Assembly: GCA_946699065.1 (NCBI GenBank)
Contig: CAMPDV010002004.1
Span: 31,793 to 95,792, forward strand
Source of the DNA: Loxodes magnus
Taxonomy: Eukaryota; Ciliophora; Karyorelictea; Loxodida; Loxodidae
Length of the DNA: 64,000 nt
Reading direction: 5' to 3'
Positions within the stretch are counted from its first letter, which is position 1. Each line of letters opens with the position of its first letter. Positions 11,420 through 24,866 of this stretch are shown here, one piece after another. Below the pieces are notes generated by a model. It did not search any database. It was not told the origin of the DNA and worked only from the letters and a program-made list of their open reading frames with translations. The position numbers and the translations under genes were made by a program.

Positions 11420-14400
11420 TGAAATGAGAGTGAAGGACTTTACGAACAAATTAAAACTTTACTTAATTAAGAATTAAAAAATATCTATATTTATAATTAT
11501 TATTTTCTAATAAAGGTTAAGTAGTAAGTATACTTTAGTGTAGTTATATATGTATTAATAAGTTTACTCTATAAGTATGTGTTTTTTAAGTGATAATAAT
11601 ATATATAAGTTTACAATTATAAGATAGTTTCTAAGTATTTGTATATTATGTTATTATATATTTGATTACAATTGAGAAGTGTGGTTAACCTTAATGAGAG
11701 TTTGGTAAAGAGTAGTTTAGGAAGTTAGAGTAATAAATAAATATTGTAAAATGACTGTGAAGTGGGTGAGTATAGGTGGATAAAGTTCCTATTATTATTA
11801 AAAGTGTATAATTTAGTTTTTAAAATTTAATTTATTTCTTAGGTTTTAGTTGTAAGTATGCAATATGTAAATAATTTTAGTTTGAATAATTTTAGTTTGA
11901 AGTATTTTATATATTTTAGAATGTGAGTATTAAAGTAAAATTAATATTAGAAGAGTTTTCAGAGTTTCGCAGAATTTAATTTTAAAAGAGTGTTAGGGAG
12001 TATTAGGCATATAAAAATTTTATATTTGTTTTTTTTGTAAGTTACTTAATTTTTTTTTTCGAAAAACTTTGAATTTTATGGGTAGACAATTTTTCTAAAT
12101 TTTTTTTAAGAATTAAGTTTAAAAATTCTTTTATGAATTAAGCTTAAAATTTTTTTTATGATTTAAAGCTGAATTTTTTTTTAAGTTATTTAAGAATTTT
12201 TGTTCGAAAAATTTTGAATTTTAGGTTTTAATTTTTTTTAGATTTTGTTCTATTAGAAAGTTTTTTTAATCAAAGTATCACGTTAAAAAAGTTAAAAGGA
12301 AATTTTTTAAAGTGTCTGAGTATTTTTTTTAGTATTATGTTATTTTTTTTTAGTATTATGTTATTTTTTTTTATTGCATTTGTTTCTTTTATTATTTTTA
12401 TTCTTTGAATTTGTATTTCAAGTATCCAAAATTTCTAAAAATTTTATATTTGTTTTTTTGCTCAGCGTTTTGCACTACAAGAGATTTTCGGGACGGAATA
12501 AATCTTTTTCAAAAATTTAAATTTAAATTTTTTTTAGAAAAGATGAAAAATAAATATTTTTTTTATCGTTTTAAATTTCTTACTTGTTTTTATTTACAAA
12601 CAACTTAAAAGATAAAAAAATATATTTAGAAGGTTGATAAATATTAAAAAAAATGCAATTTTTAGCATAATCATCTTAAAAATATCTAGAATGGTTTTCA
12701 ATGAGTTTTAAATTTACATAAAATATATTTTGCTTACCTAATTTTAAAAAGAATTCGAATGAGAAATAATAATATTCTTAGATTTTTTATTTATTTTTTT
12801 TAAATAAATTTAAGATCTAGTTTAAAAAAAATACGTACTCTGTTTTTGAAAATAAAAATAAAAAAATTATAAATTTTAAAAGATTTAATAATTAAGTAAA
12901 TAGAAAAAACTGTATCTGAAAAATAAATTAAAAACTAAAGCATAAAAAATCTGAATCTATCTAAAATAAAAATATTGCTCTTACTTAATTTAAATTGAAA
13001 ATATTCAGAACTAAATACAAAAAGAACTTTATATCGAAAATAAAAAATAAAACAAAATTAGAATCTTAGTTGAAGTAAAAATAAAGACATTAGTTGTTAT
13101 ATATATAGCTATTTGAAAAAAGATTTTGTTAATCTTTAAAAACGCTTAGAAAATTTTAGATATAGTTACTTTAAAAAAATAGTTTTTTAAATTCGTCATA
13201 AAAAAATTAACATTTAACTATAAACCACTAAGTTAAAGGTAAAAAATCTAAACGCCCTGAATTTAATTGAAATTTTTCATTAAAATATAATGTATCTTAA
13301 TTAAATCTATTATATCTAATATATTATAAAACATCGTTAAAGATTTAAATTTACTTAATTCTCAAAACAAATAAATTACTTAATAAAATGTTCTAAATTT
13401 CTTATAATGGACTTAATGAGAGTAACATATTAAAAATCCTAAATGTAATAGAAACTATTGATTTAATCATAGTTTAAGCATAAAATTATTCTAATTTAAT
13501 CTTTCATAAAAAATAATATATCTATTTTTGATAAAGGTAGATTAATAGAAGAAAATTAGTTCACAGTTAAATTCTCTAAGGTAAATATTTAATAATCTTT
13601 TTATCTTTTAATCAAGATTCTTATGTACTAAATTTTTACAATTTAAATATTTGACTGAAATATAAATTCCAATTTATTTATAAAAGTCTTACTCTACTAC
13701 TGTAATGTTTTAAAACTTAATAGAGACATATAATTAAAAAAATTATAAAATAAAATCTTTAAATGCATTATAAAACTTTAAACTATAATTAAAAAAGAGG
13801 CAAGCAATGAATATTCATAGGAAATTTTATTAACATTTAATTAATCAGAAGTAAATTTTTTATAATAATCATTTATTTATTCTTTTTATCGAATAGTATT
13901 ACAGAAATAGTAATAATGAAAACATAATCTCGAAAAGTATTTTCTCATATTAATTTTATAAATTTATTTAAAATAGCTATAAATAAATATTATTAAATCA
14001 TAAATAAAACATTTAATTAATACTATCTAAAATATTATTAAACTCTATTTAAATAAATTTAATAATAGTAAAAACAAATAATATAAAAGAAGTCTCTAAA
14101 TAAATAGAAATTAAAAATAATTTTCGAACCAAATTCATCAAAATTAAATGAAATTATAAAAAAAGAGTATTTAACAAAATTTTGATAAATTATTAAAAAA
14201 TAAATTATATCTTGATCAGAATTTATAGAATTAATTTTAAGTAAAACTAAGATCAATTTTTATTTAAATCTATAACTTAAAATCTTAATCTAATTTAAAA
14301 CTTCGTTTTAATAAATAAACTAATTTAATAAAAAAAGCAAAAAATCTTTATTGCAAATAATAAGAATTAAGTTATCCTAATTATTTAATAAACTGATGAT

Positions 14401-17400
14401 CGAAAATAATTTTCATAATCTTAGATAAGATAAAATAAATTGCCAAAAAAAATTAGTGTCTAAAATTAGTTGAAGAAGATAAAAAAAAGTAAACAAAAAA
14501 AATAATTAGCAAAAAAAATTACATAAATTTAATAAAATTTTCCTTTGCGTATGTACTTTTTTTTATTGTAATAAAATACTGCTATTTTTTCTAAATAAAT
14601 TATTTTTGACATGCGTGTATCTTTTAAATTTTATAAATATTATTAAAACATTTTAATAATTTTTAATTTTTTTCTACATAGGTAAATTTTAGACGTTCTG
14701 ACCTCTTTCATTTTTTAGATATTTGTAAAAATGTTTACAGATTAAAATAAACATTTTTGTTCTGCTTTCTATTTATACAGTTTAACTAAAGATCAATTTA
14801 AAATTAAAAAAATTATTACATCATAATTTTTCTTCTGAAATTACTCTATAAATTATCAAACTTCTTAATTAATAAAGAAAATATCAACATCACGTATATA
14901 TTTTTAAATAATATCGAAAAGGAGCAATAAGAATTATTTGTATATTATTCGTTACTGAAAAAGAAAACAAAGTAGATTAAGAGTTAAAAAAACTGTAAAA
15001 GCATACAAAATTATAAAATTTATATTTCTTTTTTATTGTAAAAAATTTAATAAAAAAATTTTCAAATTCTTGAGAAACTAAGAATAGTTTGCTTTTAAGT
15101 TTATTTTTAAGTTTTAGTCCTAAAGATAGCAGAATACTATTTTAGGGACATTTATTTATAAAATATTTTGTTTGAGCCTTATAAGCTCATATTATTTATT
15201 CAAACTAGCAAATTCTTCTTGCGAAGAAAGCAATAAAATAAATGTTTTCAAAGATATTCAAATTATCAGTGATATTAAATGTATTTAAGAAATTAGATTT
15301 GAAGTAAATGCGGTAATTTTTTTTTTCCTGGGCCACAACACTCAGTTTTTAAAGCACGCTACAAATGATATAAATGTTTTAAGAATGAAACATTTATTAA
15401 AATGTATATCTGTTAAACTTAAAATGAAGTTATAAAATTAATTATTTAATAATTCTCTTAGTAAATCTAAACTTAGTTTAATTAGATAAATAGTAAAAGT
15501 TATACTTTGATTTGAATACGGAGTATAAAATATTTTCTCAGCTTTTCTCATAAAAGAAACTCTTTTTAGTTAAACAAAATAACTAACCAATCAATAGAAA
15601 TTTAAAAAAATTAAATTTTTTTATTGAAGCTTTAAATTATTTTAAAAATTAAATTTATTTATAATAAATATTTTAGTTATATATCATTTAAGATTCTTAT
15701 TTACACTTTATTTAAACTTAAAATGAGAAAAAGCATTTTTATCTTTGATAGTAACAAAAATTCTAATAGGTAATTCTTAATCTCTTTTTTCATCTTGAGA
15801 AATTAATAAATTTAGAAAAAAACTATTTTAAAAAATAAATGTTTCCTAATTTTTATTTGATATAAATGCAAAATTATTTTTATAAAATTTCTTGTATTTT
15901 GATAAATTATTTCTTTAATTATCGAACTTTTAAATTAAAAAATACAGTAAATAAAATTAATGAATTACTTTTATTTAAATCCAATTAAAAGAGATTTTAA
16001 ATAACTTAAATTAAAAGAATAAAAATTTTATTTTTTTAAACAAATAAATACATTATTTTCACAATATTTTTATGTAATAAAAAACATATTAATATTTATA
16101 AATAATAAGAAAAGTATTTTTTAAACAAACAATTACAAATGTTTAACAAAATCTTAAATATGGAATAACAAAAAAGTTTATCTTAGTTTAATTATTTATA
16201 AATCTTTTTCCAATTTTTATAAAATTTGAAAAACATATTTAAAATGTGAAATTTTTTAAATTTAAAGAAAAATAATCATCATTTTAATTTTTATTAAATT
16301 ATTTTTAATGATTAAAGAAATCTTATTAAGCAATAATTATAAAAATTATAATTTATCACTAAGATAGAAAAATACTGAAAATTCAAAAAAGCATTTAAAA
16401 AAAATTAAAAAAACATAAAAATTTATAGATAAAAATGTAAGAAAATATTGAAGGATGAATATTTTAACCTGAATATTCTTTAGTTATTTTTATAAAATTT
16501 ATAAGCAAAAGATATTTCATAAAATAATTATGAAGTTGTCTTAATTTTTCGGGTTTAATGCCAATAATAATACAATAATGTCTCAATATTTTAATATTTA
16601 ATATCTCATAGTTATTATTACTTATTATTTAAAATTTCAGATTGTGAATAAGAATTTTAAATTATTAATTTTAAATGCATAATAAATTATTTTAATAGAT
16701 CATATTTAGTTTTGAAATTTTTGTTAAGAGTGTGAATTTTCAAGCATAATTGTTGATATTTATATTAATTATAAAAATGATGAAGAATAAAATTTAATCT
16801 TCTAGCATTTATAATATTAACGGATTATTTTGTTACAAATATGTTTTTAAATATAAAAAATAAAGTATTTTCTTTTTCTTTTAATATTTTATTTAAGTAT
16901 AATTTTCTTATTATTTTTAAATAAATAAATTGCTTATTTAAATTTCTTTAACTGACAACGATAAAATATTTGATTTTACATAATTATGATTTTAATTAGT
17001 TAAATTTAATTTTTATATATAAATGAATAATTTATACTAAACTTTAAAATTTAATAAAAGTTAGTTAAGATTATTATTATAATTACTTATATTATTTAGA
17101 TCTAAAACTTATACATTCATTAATTTTATAGATATTTATAATACTTTATTAATTTTATTTTATACAGTTATCTCTAAAGATATGTTTCACTATATTTACT
17201 TTTTAATTCACTTAATTATTGTTTTTAATTATTGTAGTTATTAATTATCAAATGTGAACCTTTTTATTTTTATAATCTTGTAATCAAATGCTTATTGTTA
17301 ACCATTTATTAAAAATTCATATCAAAATTATGAAAAGCTTTTTTTTAATTAATTTTTAATTGATACAAAGATAATTAATTCTAGCTAAACGTATAATTAT

Positions 17401-17887
17401 TATATAATTTTAGATTTTTGATATATTATTTTTAATATTAATATCTTACTATTATAAAGTATTATTTTAATTATATTTTGTTATCATTTAGAATTTTATA
17501 TTATTAAAGTCATAAAACTAATATTTCGTTTGCTTTACTTAGAACTTCAATTCCTTTTAGGTATTTCTTCCTTTATTTTATCTATGTTTTATTAATTATA
17601 GTAAAATAAAGAGTTCTTTAAATGGCTTTATTATCAATTTAATTAGTTTTTAGAATTTAAATTTTAATATTTATTTATAAAAATAAATGGTATAAATTAA
17701 AGCTATTTATTAATATTATTTCACTTTAATAAAAGAGTTATTGTAAGAAACTGTTTATTTATATTTAAAATAAAAAAATTTTACATCTATTACTGCAAGA
17801 ATTGCTTCCTTCAATGAGACTCTAATAAATGTTTTTAATGTTTTTTAATAATAATCTTGATCTCATCAATTTTTAATTATTCTTGTT
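11420..17887. other. 6.5 kb AT-rich stretch without a recognisable gene
   Basis: After the RING gene the sequence becomes very A/T rich, with no protein-like frame or RNA gene that could be supported. The first 23 codons after TGA-TGA at 11417 look mildly protein-like (NESEGLYEQIKTLLNQELKN). Poly-T tracts with repeated TAGTATTATGTTATTTTT words occur at about 12315-12375, and repeated AATTAAG/TTTTTT words at 12040-12240. GTAAGT words stay frequent to about 11650 but do not form an ordered array. Confidence 0.45.
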
Positions 17888-19090
17888 TCAGTCTCTCTTT
17901 TGTGTCTTCTTTTTTACTTTTTCCATTTCATATAAATCTAAACTTTTTGACAAGTGAAAACGATTTTTAAGGGTAAAAGGAGGTTTATAAGTTTTTGTAG
18001 GAGTTGTATTTGGAATTTCTGATCGGAAAAGGCAGAAATGGGAGGAGTAGGCAATGACAAGTGAAAACAATTTTTAGTTTAAAATATTTCATCAAGATTA
18101 AGGTTTTTTTATTGAAGTATGTTTCTTTTTTTACGCCTTTTAATTTTTTAACTTTAGAATTTTTTCAATTACATATTCAAATTTTTTTAATCAGTTTTTT
18201 TCTTATAATATTGTCTCATATCTCTTGCAGCTTACTTTCAACATATTTTTTTAGCCCTTTATTTTTTTATTGGCTTTGTTTTCTGATTAGTTTTTTCAGA
18301 AATTTTTCCGATTTTAAAACTTTTAAGACATGTAGCTTTTTTGATTTTAAATTTTTTTCTCTTTGTGTTTTTAAGCGCTAATGAGTAAGTAATTCTTTTC
18401 TTTAAAGTAATTAATTTATTTATTTGAGTACTAACTTTTTTTTTAATTTTAAATCGATTTCCCTTTTCCTTCGTGACTACTGAAATAAATTTTATTTAAA
18501 TACATTTTAGGGTTTTACTTCTATTTCTTCTTCGTTTTTTTTAATCTTTCTCTGTTCATTTAAGTGTTTATCTTTTTTATTAAATCCTTTATCGCAGAAA
18601 CTTTTTTCTCTTTATTTTCTCAGTTGCCTTTTTTTCCTCCTTATTCTTATGTTATTTTTCTTTTTCTTTTGTACTTATTTGATCATAGAATTTTTTGCAG
18701 TTTCTTCACTCAGATTTCTTTCGAATCACGAAAGTATCATTTCTTCACTTTTTTTTGTTTTATCTTCTTTTTCTTTTACTTATTTTTTTTATAGAATGTT
18801 ACTTTCTGCGCTTGTCTAGATTCTTTTTAGTTTTTCCAGTCTATTTTTTTGATCTATTTTTTTAACTAATTTTTTTTTTCGGAATTTTTTATTATGTTTT
18901 TTAATTTCTTTTCATGATGATCTTAGTTCTCTTTCTCAAGTTATAAGATCGATTCTATTCCTTCCGCTAGGCTGAGTTTTACCATTCGCTTCTCATTATC
19001 CTTTCTCAGTTTCCTAACCTCTGCTTGGTGGTTTATCACTATTTAATCAGCCGCTCCAAGCTCATCTGTCTAGAATTTTTAATTTCGGAC
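17888..19090 (-). CDS. Lysine-rich coiled-coil region, possibly the C-terminal part of the NACHT gene
   Basis: The minus strand reads as a highly charged helical protein: ELGAADQIVINHQAEVRKLR, KDNEKRMVKLSLAEGIESIL, QLEKENQDHHEKKLKNII, and further left KLHVLKVLKSEKFLKKLIRK and YVESKLQEIWDNIIRKKL (the Trp is TGA). It ends at TGA 17888-17890 after NRFHLSKSLDLYEMEKVKKK. At least two frame changes occur between blocks. The right end meets the NACHT gene at about 19080 with a one-base frame change, so it may be the same transcription unit or a separate gene whose start is lost. No enzymatic domain was seen; a structural coiled-coil role is the most that can be said. Confidence 0.45.
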
Positions 19091-21684
19091 ACACATATAC
19101 CCGATAGATCCAAAGACGTAAATTAGTAATCCATCCAATTCAATATCGTTATATTATTAGTTGCCGCTATTTATAAAGAAACATTAGTACTGGACATTCC
19201 CACTATCTCCAATAGATTTTATTACACACTTGAATTATTATTTGCAGAATTTGAATTATAAATCTCTCTCACAAACTATAGTATCTCCAGATTGTCCACT
19301 ATCAAAAATTTATTTATATTGTGAACCTCTATTACTTATGCATTAGCGGATGAAACTAAATCTATAATATTCTTTGCCACATAATAATCTCTTACCGATG
19401 CATGAATAAACTCAAACCTCTTTTTATTATTCTATTCCTTTGTCTATATCAGACACCCTATATGGTTTTAATCGTCCGTAAACTATTCTATCCACTTTTG
19501 ATTCACTTCATCAAAGCTTGATATCTCCACCGAACCCTGTAACATCTTCCATGCCGCATTCTTTTAGATACTTTCAAACAACTTTATTTACTAGTTGAGC
19601 ACTTTACTTTTTAAACCCTGATTTTACAATTTTTCTTAGGTTCTTTTGTTTCACTAAACTATGAAAATCTCATATATTCTAGACTTTTAAACTACTTTAC
19701 CACTTTTTAAATAATCTAATATCTCTTCCTCACTCAAACAAATATATAGCAGAAAGGGATTACTGATAATTTCTTTCAAACCAGGTATTCTCTATATTAA
19801 TGCCATCATCTCTTATATTTAAGATGCTTGCACTTGACTTGAAACTTGACTTGAAACTTGACTTGCACTTTATTATTACTGGTTCTTCTTAACTAGGACT
19901 TTTTCTATATATTTTTCTATCTAAACGATATCGAATGGCTTTATATACAGTTCCTATAACTCTTATAATTAGACTCTTTCGCTACTGTATGGTGAAAAAT
20001 AATGTTGGTAATTTTTTCTTTTAATGCATAATTTACTCTACATGTTATTATATATTTTGTCTGAGGATACTTTTCTTTTAATTTATTACTACTGATAATA
20101 GCCTTACATTCTCCCAACTCATCATACACGTCAAATAAGAACAGAATCTTTCTAAATTTCAATGTCTCATTTCTTTCTATTTAATAATTATCTAAAGCAG
20201 ATTCTATTAATTTTTCTTTTAATGCTTTTATAGTTGGGAGATACACATATATGGATAAGTATTCATGTTTCTAGTCTAGATATTTTAAGGCTAAAATATT
20301 CAGGAACAAGGACTTTCCAGAACCGGAATCTCCCAGAAGTAATAATCCTGTCTTAGTATCGTTTTCTAAAAATTTCAAGGTCAAGATCATCCTCAGCTTA
20401 TGAATTAGGATTAGGAGCGCAAAATAAGCTTACGTAATATTCTTGGTTCTCCGAAACCTCTTCTTTTAAAGTCCTTATCATATTTTAATATATACTACTG
20501 CTAATGCCCTTAAGTGCCAACCAATTCTCTTCTATTGTTTAAGTAAATAAAACAAAATGCTCTGGATCCATTAATAATTCTAGAATTATCTAACGTTCTT
20601 TTACATTCTTGCTTAAGTTCTCTTTTTTAACTTAAATATTCTTTCCTTATAAGTGCAAGCTATTTGGTTCTTTTCTAAAGTCAATTCCAAAAATGTCTTC
20701 ATTGCATAGTACCTTATCTACCAATCCTTGTCGTCACATAGTTTTTCTAAAAGCTTACATGAGTCTTCTACCAATTCTGCACTAGCTTACGGGTTTTTTA
20801 TCATGTGTTTTAGAAGATAGCATGCTCTAAATCTTAAGTCTATTTTTTCTTTCAAAACAATATCTCAAAATTGGTAAAAATTTTATTTTGAGTATTGTCT
20901 CACTAAATCACATGCAAGAGCATCTAAGACTCGTAATCTAATAATCTTTTTATAGTTGAGCTTCTAATTTACCCAACCTTTTCCTCATAAGAAAAACTCC
21001 TTTATAATAGAGATCGCATCTGACCCTATAACTCCAACTCCAAACGTCAAGACAATTATTCATTAAGCAACTTTTAAAATCTTACATAGAATTCCAAAAT
21101 ATTCGGTTTCTTTGCTATCTGGAATATTCTCCAGAATCATCAAACAAAATCTTAAGTAAAAATCTAGTTCTGGACTTCCAATCCTATTTTTATTTTTATT
21201 TACTAACTTTAAGTTATCATTTATTTTTAAAATGAGCTCTTCTTTTGTTTTTCATTTATAAAGGAGTTTTACTCGTTCTTCTAAAGCAACATAACCAATA
21301 ACTCAGGAAGATTTCGTACAAGTAGCTCTTTCAAAAGCAAAGACCATCCTTCAGCATACTTATGGGAAATAACTTCAAGGAATTGTTTTATAAGAACTAA
21401 TGGACCATTGATATTGGCAAACTTATTCTTTTGAATTGTTTGAATTCCTTGTAGAACTTTATCCATCTTTTATTCATTCAAACCTTCTTTAAGAGCTACA
21501 ATCCTTCTTGATAAATCTTTTGTTCCTTATTACCAAAAATTTGTTCATTTTCTTGATATTTCTAACTTTTATCATTGCTTAACCCTTATTTTGATACTGG
21601 CTAATTACTCTACTTATCTTTATTTTTTTAATCTTTAAATTTTTTATCCTGAGAACCACAACAATTTCCTCCTTTTAACTTCAT
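19081..21684 (-). pseudogene. NACHT-family P-loop ATPase with helical N-terminal region, frameshifted
   Basis: ATG at 21684 gives MKLKGGNCCGSQDKKFKD. A one-base frame change is followed by a helical, ARM/HEAT-like region (KMDKVLQGIQTIQKNKF, LVLIKQFLEVISHKYAEGW, SPELDFYLRFCLMILENI). The NACHT core lies at about 20010-20350: Walker A GDSGSGKSLF, Walker B ILFLFDVYDELGE and sensor YIITCR. Downstream are NPFLLYICLSEEEILDYL and the family's FEFIHASVRDYYVAKNI segment (about 19360-19420), ending in a single pentapeptide-like SLDLSGICVSEI. A 12-nt repeat encodes SQVSSQVSSQV. NACHT proteins are STAND-type signalling ATPases that usually carry WD40 or pentapeptide sensors; that part is missing here. Separate blocks need indels to join, so this is a pseudogene or the assembly carries indel errors. 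Confidence 0.65.
19829..19868 (-). repeat. 12-nt coding tandem repeat in the NACHT gene
   Basis: Three imperfect copies of a 12-nt unit (plus strand ACTTGACTTGAA) encode Ser-Gln-Val-Ser repeats between the ATPase core and the helical subdomain. A run of CAG TAA TAA TAA just upstream in the gene encodes Gln-Gln-Gln-Gln, supporting TAA=Gln. Confidence 0.6.
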
Positions 21685-23735
21685 TCTTTTCTAAATATTT
21701 AGCTTATCTCTTTTATTAGAAATAAGCTTAATTTTTTAATCTATAAGATTCATTTAATTATTCTAGCACTTTGTAATTGTATGCCTTTTTGAATCAGCAA
21801 AATAAGAAATGTTTTGAAGGAAGTTATAATATTCAAATTGTTGAGATTACTATAAAGAGATCTTTATCTAATTATTTGGAACTTGTTCATCTTATGAATC
21901 TAGGAAAGTTTAACTCTCTTTATGATTCTTGTATTCATATTCATTCATTTAATTACTTGAAGTTTAACGTTCATCCCTTTCTAGTGTCTTTTAATGGTTA
22001 TTAATCGTCTTCATAAAGAAAGGCGAACCAAATCGGATTAAAAGAACATGTGACTTTAAGAATTCATTTTTCTAGCTTTATTACTGAAAGCCTTGATAGT
22101 TTCTCAGAACCTAACTGAAAAGATAGCAATTCGAATTGCAAATTCCAGTAAACATTTTATTATCTTAAAGACTAAATTCTCTTAAATACCTTAAATTATA
22201 TAAAACATTAAATAAAATCAAATAATATTAGCTTTATCATCTATAACTGTAAAAGCTAATTGTCTAAATAAGAAACAATTAAATCATTTTATACTCTAAC
22301 TCTATAAACCTAAAACTAATTAAACTCAGCTAGCTTTAAATTAAGTCTATTAAATAGATTTAATTCTTAAATATAGTAAAAAGAAAAAGAATCTAATGAA
22401 TCACAATTAAAAAGCTAATAAATAGATAAGTAACAAAGTATCAAATTGAAAACAGCTAATTTATATATGGTAAGCATTAAATTTATTAATTTTAATAGGC
22501 TTTGCCGATAGCATCCTACTTGATATCCAAATAAACTTATAAAATAGCCAGAAATTTGCTTATTTTTTACATAGCTTAAAATAAATCTAATAATTAAGTC
22601 TAAAAGCTTTTATTTTCTATTTTACTGAGAGTATTTTAAGTTCCTAACTGAAAAACATAATTAAGATACTAATTGTAATACTAATTGAAGAGATTCTACA
22701 TAATTAAAGATAAATTATTAGTTTCATAACAAATTCTTCCCTAAAAAAGAAAAATCTGAAGAAGACAGTCTTTTATTAAGCTCAAAAAATAGATTTAAAC
22801 TAAAAAAGTTTTTTATTAGTTAAAGAAGGAAAATGATTACTATTTAATATATTATTTTCACTAAAATTTCTTAATCATAAAAATTAAATAAATAAGCAAA
22901 AGAAGCTTACTATTCTTATTAAATAAGCTTTAAATAAAGGTTTTAATAATAGTAGAATCATATATCTAATATAATAAAATATAATAATTTCTATAATTAA
23001 GGTAATAATAATTAAGATTATATATATTATATTTAATAAAAAGTAAAGCATAAGATAAAAGAAAAACTTATTTTAACTAGTTAACTTTATTTAAATTATA
23101 TTAGATGTATTATCTAATTTCTACTGTTCAGATACTCACTAAATTTAGCAATTATAATAAAATGTCTTAATGAACTAAAGAAAAATTAAGTTTCTAATTA
23201 TTTTGATAAATCTATTTGAAACTAAAATTAAGACAAGCTCTTATAACTATAAAGAAGCTAGCTTATATAATAAGAATAAAATAAAGCTAAAAATTTATTA
23301 ATCAAAAATGTTATAATTTATCTGAATTAATTATAAGCCTTTAGCTTTACTTAGTTACATGTCTTTAGGATTTTAAGACTAAGAATTATCTTTATTTATA
23401 AGGTATTTTAGTAGATAAAATTAAGGCTAATTTTTAATAATGCTAGATGTTGCTGTTAGAAAATAAAATTGAAGCTAGTTAAAATTATTAAAGATAAGCT
23501 AGCATGACTAATATGATTAAAACTAGATGATAATCTTAAATCATAAAATCTAATAAAATGAGGAATTCATTAAATAGAACAAAATAAATTATACCTAGAA
23601 AATTCAAGCAAAGTTATAAATATTTAAGTTAAAGCTGAAATTCCAGAATGCAATTCTGAAGAAGATTCCTTCAAGGGCTGAGAAGTTATATGAAGAAACT
23701 AATTAATAATTAAATTTTAGGAAAGATAAATAGCA
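21685..23735. other. AT-rich intergenic DNA, probably old repeats
   Basis: About 2 kb of A-rich plus-strand sequence, rich in TTAAGCTT/AAGCTA words similar to those at 26.7-27.6 kb and, inverted, at 41-42 kb. No gene could be identified. Confidence 0.35.
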
Positions 23736-24115
23736 TAGAATTAAAAGATTACATGAGAGGGACAACAATAACGAAAATAATAATTTAGAGATATTAAGTT
23801 GCTACAAAATTAAAAGAATGCATAAATCTATTTAAAAAGTTATTCTGTGTAATTTTTCTGCTAGATATCGGTGCTAAAAGAAGAAAGAAATTTAAAACAT
23901 GCTTAATATTAAGCATGACTATGATCAGAAAACTAGATAAAAAGGCTGAAAAATCTCAAAATCAAATGATACAAGTTTAAAATGAGTAGAATTAGCATTC
24001 ATTATATTGCTGTAGAAATTCGCAGGAAATATATTAGCGCAGGAATTAGCTCTATTTGCGTCTCCCAAAAAAGTTATGATAATTTCGGATGCGGTTCTTT
24101 GGTTTATTTAAGCTT
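23736..24115 (+). pseudogene. Fragment with a degenerate cysteine-rich (CXC/tesmin-like?) segment
   Basis: One plus-strand frame reads NLEILSCYKIKRMHKSIQK, then VILCNFSARYRCQKKKE, then NMLNIKHDYDQKTRQKGW (TGA as Trp). The spacing of C...C..F.A...CQ...K and the following LN.K.D.D recalls a CXC (tesmin/TSO1) half-repeat with several Cys lost. It is about 125 codons long, lacks a clear start or end, and overlaps an alternative protein-like frame (starting MRNSLNRTKQ at 23560). The identification is weak; a decayed DNA-binding protein is the best guess. Confidence 0.25.
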
Positions 24116-24730
24116 TTAACGTTTTTTCAAACCTAAATTTTAATTTTATTTTTGCCTTTATTTATTCAAAAAAGCTGATTACGCATTTCTTTATTTCTTA
24201 GTGTTTCCCATTCTAATTTGTGCATTTTCATAGCTCTTCTATTTCTTAAAATTATAAGTTTGCTTAAAAAACTCCAACAGCTGAGAAATATAATATCTTA
24301 GAATAGCTCTTAAGATATTAATATTTGTAGGTCAATGAAGACTAACTTATATAAATAGGTTATTATCTTCTATTATCTTCCAGTACCTATAGGTATTTAT
24401 TTACTTACTTAAAATTTTGAAAATTCAGTTTTCTCTGATTTATTATAAACTTTAATCTCTTTATTAAAACTTTCCTAAATTGATGGATTCTTAAATCTTA
24501 CTACCTTAGTAATTAAGATTCTTATAGGTTTATGCTTCTAATTTTTCTAAATTAATAAATACTTACTCTTTTATTTGAAGAATCGTGCTATATAGATTGT
24601 CTTTTGTCTTGTTTACACTTTTTATATTGTTCCATCTTTCATGAATTTGATTCTTCATTTTAGCTCTAATAGGATATTTCTATAGGAATGTTTAGTTTTA
24701 TATGTAAATATTCAGGCTACATTTTTTTGG

Positions 24731-24866
24731 AAAATAAAGTGTTAAAATATCTATTTTCTGCTTACTTGAAAAGCTTAAACCACCCCATTAAATTTGTGGA
24801 AAATAAAGTGTTAAAATATCTATTTTCTGCTTACTTGAAAAGCTTAAACCACCCCATTAAATTTGT
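24731..24866 (+). repeat. Tandem duplication, 69-bp unit
   Basis: The segment starting AAAATAAAGTGTTAAAATAT at 24731 is repeated exactly at 24800, period 69, the second copy diverging after about 67 bases. Being a multiple of three, it keeps any frame and duplicates the peptide NKVLKYLFSAYLKSL. Identity over the whole unit indicates a recent event. No gene could be assigned to the surrounding sequence. Confidence 0.9.

Noticed and set aside
18061..18794. Two plus-strand Phe/Ser-rich ORFs as membrane proteins
   Set aside because: They are shadows of the Lys-rich minus-strand coding region: T-rich complement of AAA/GAA codons.
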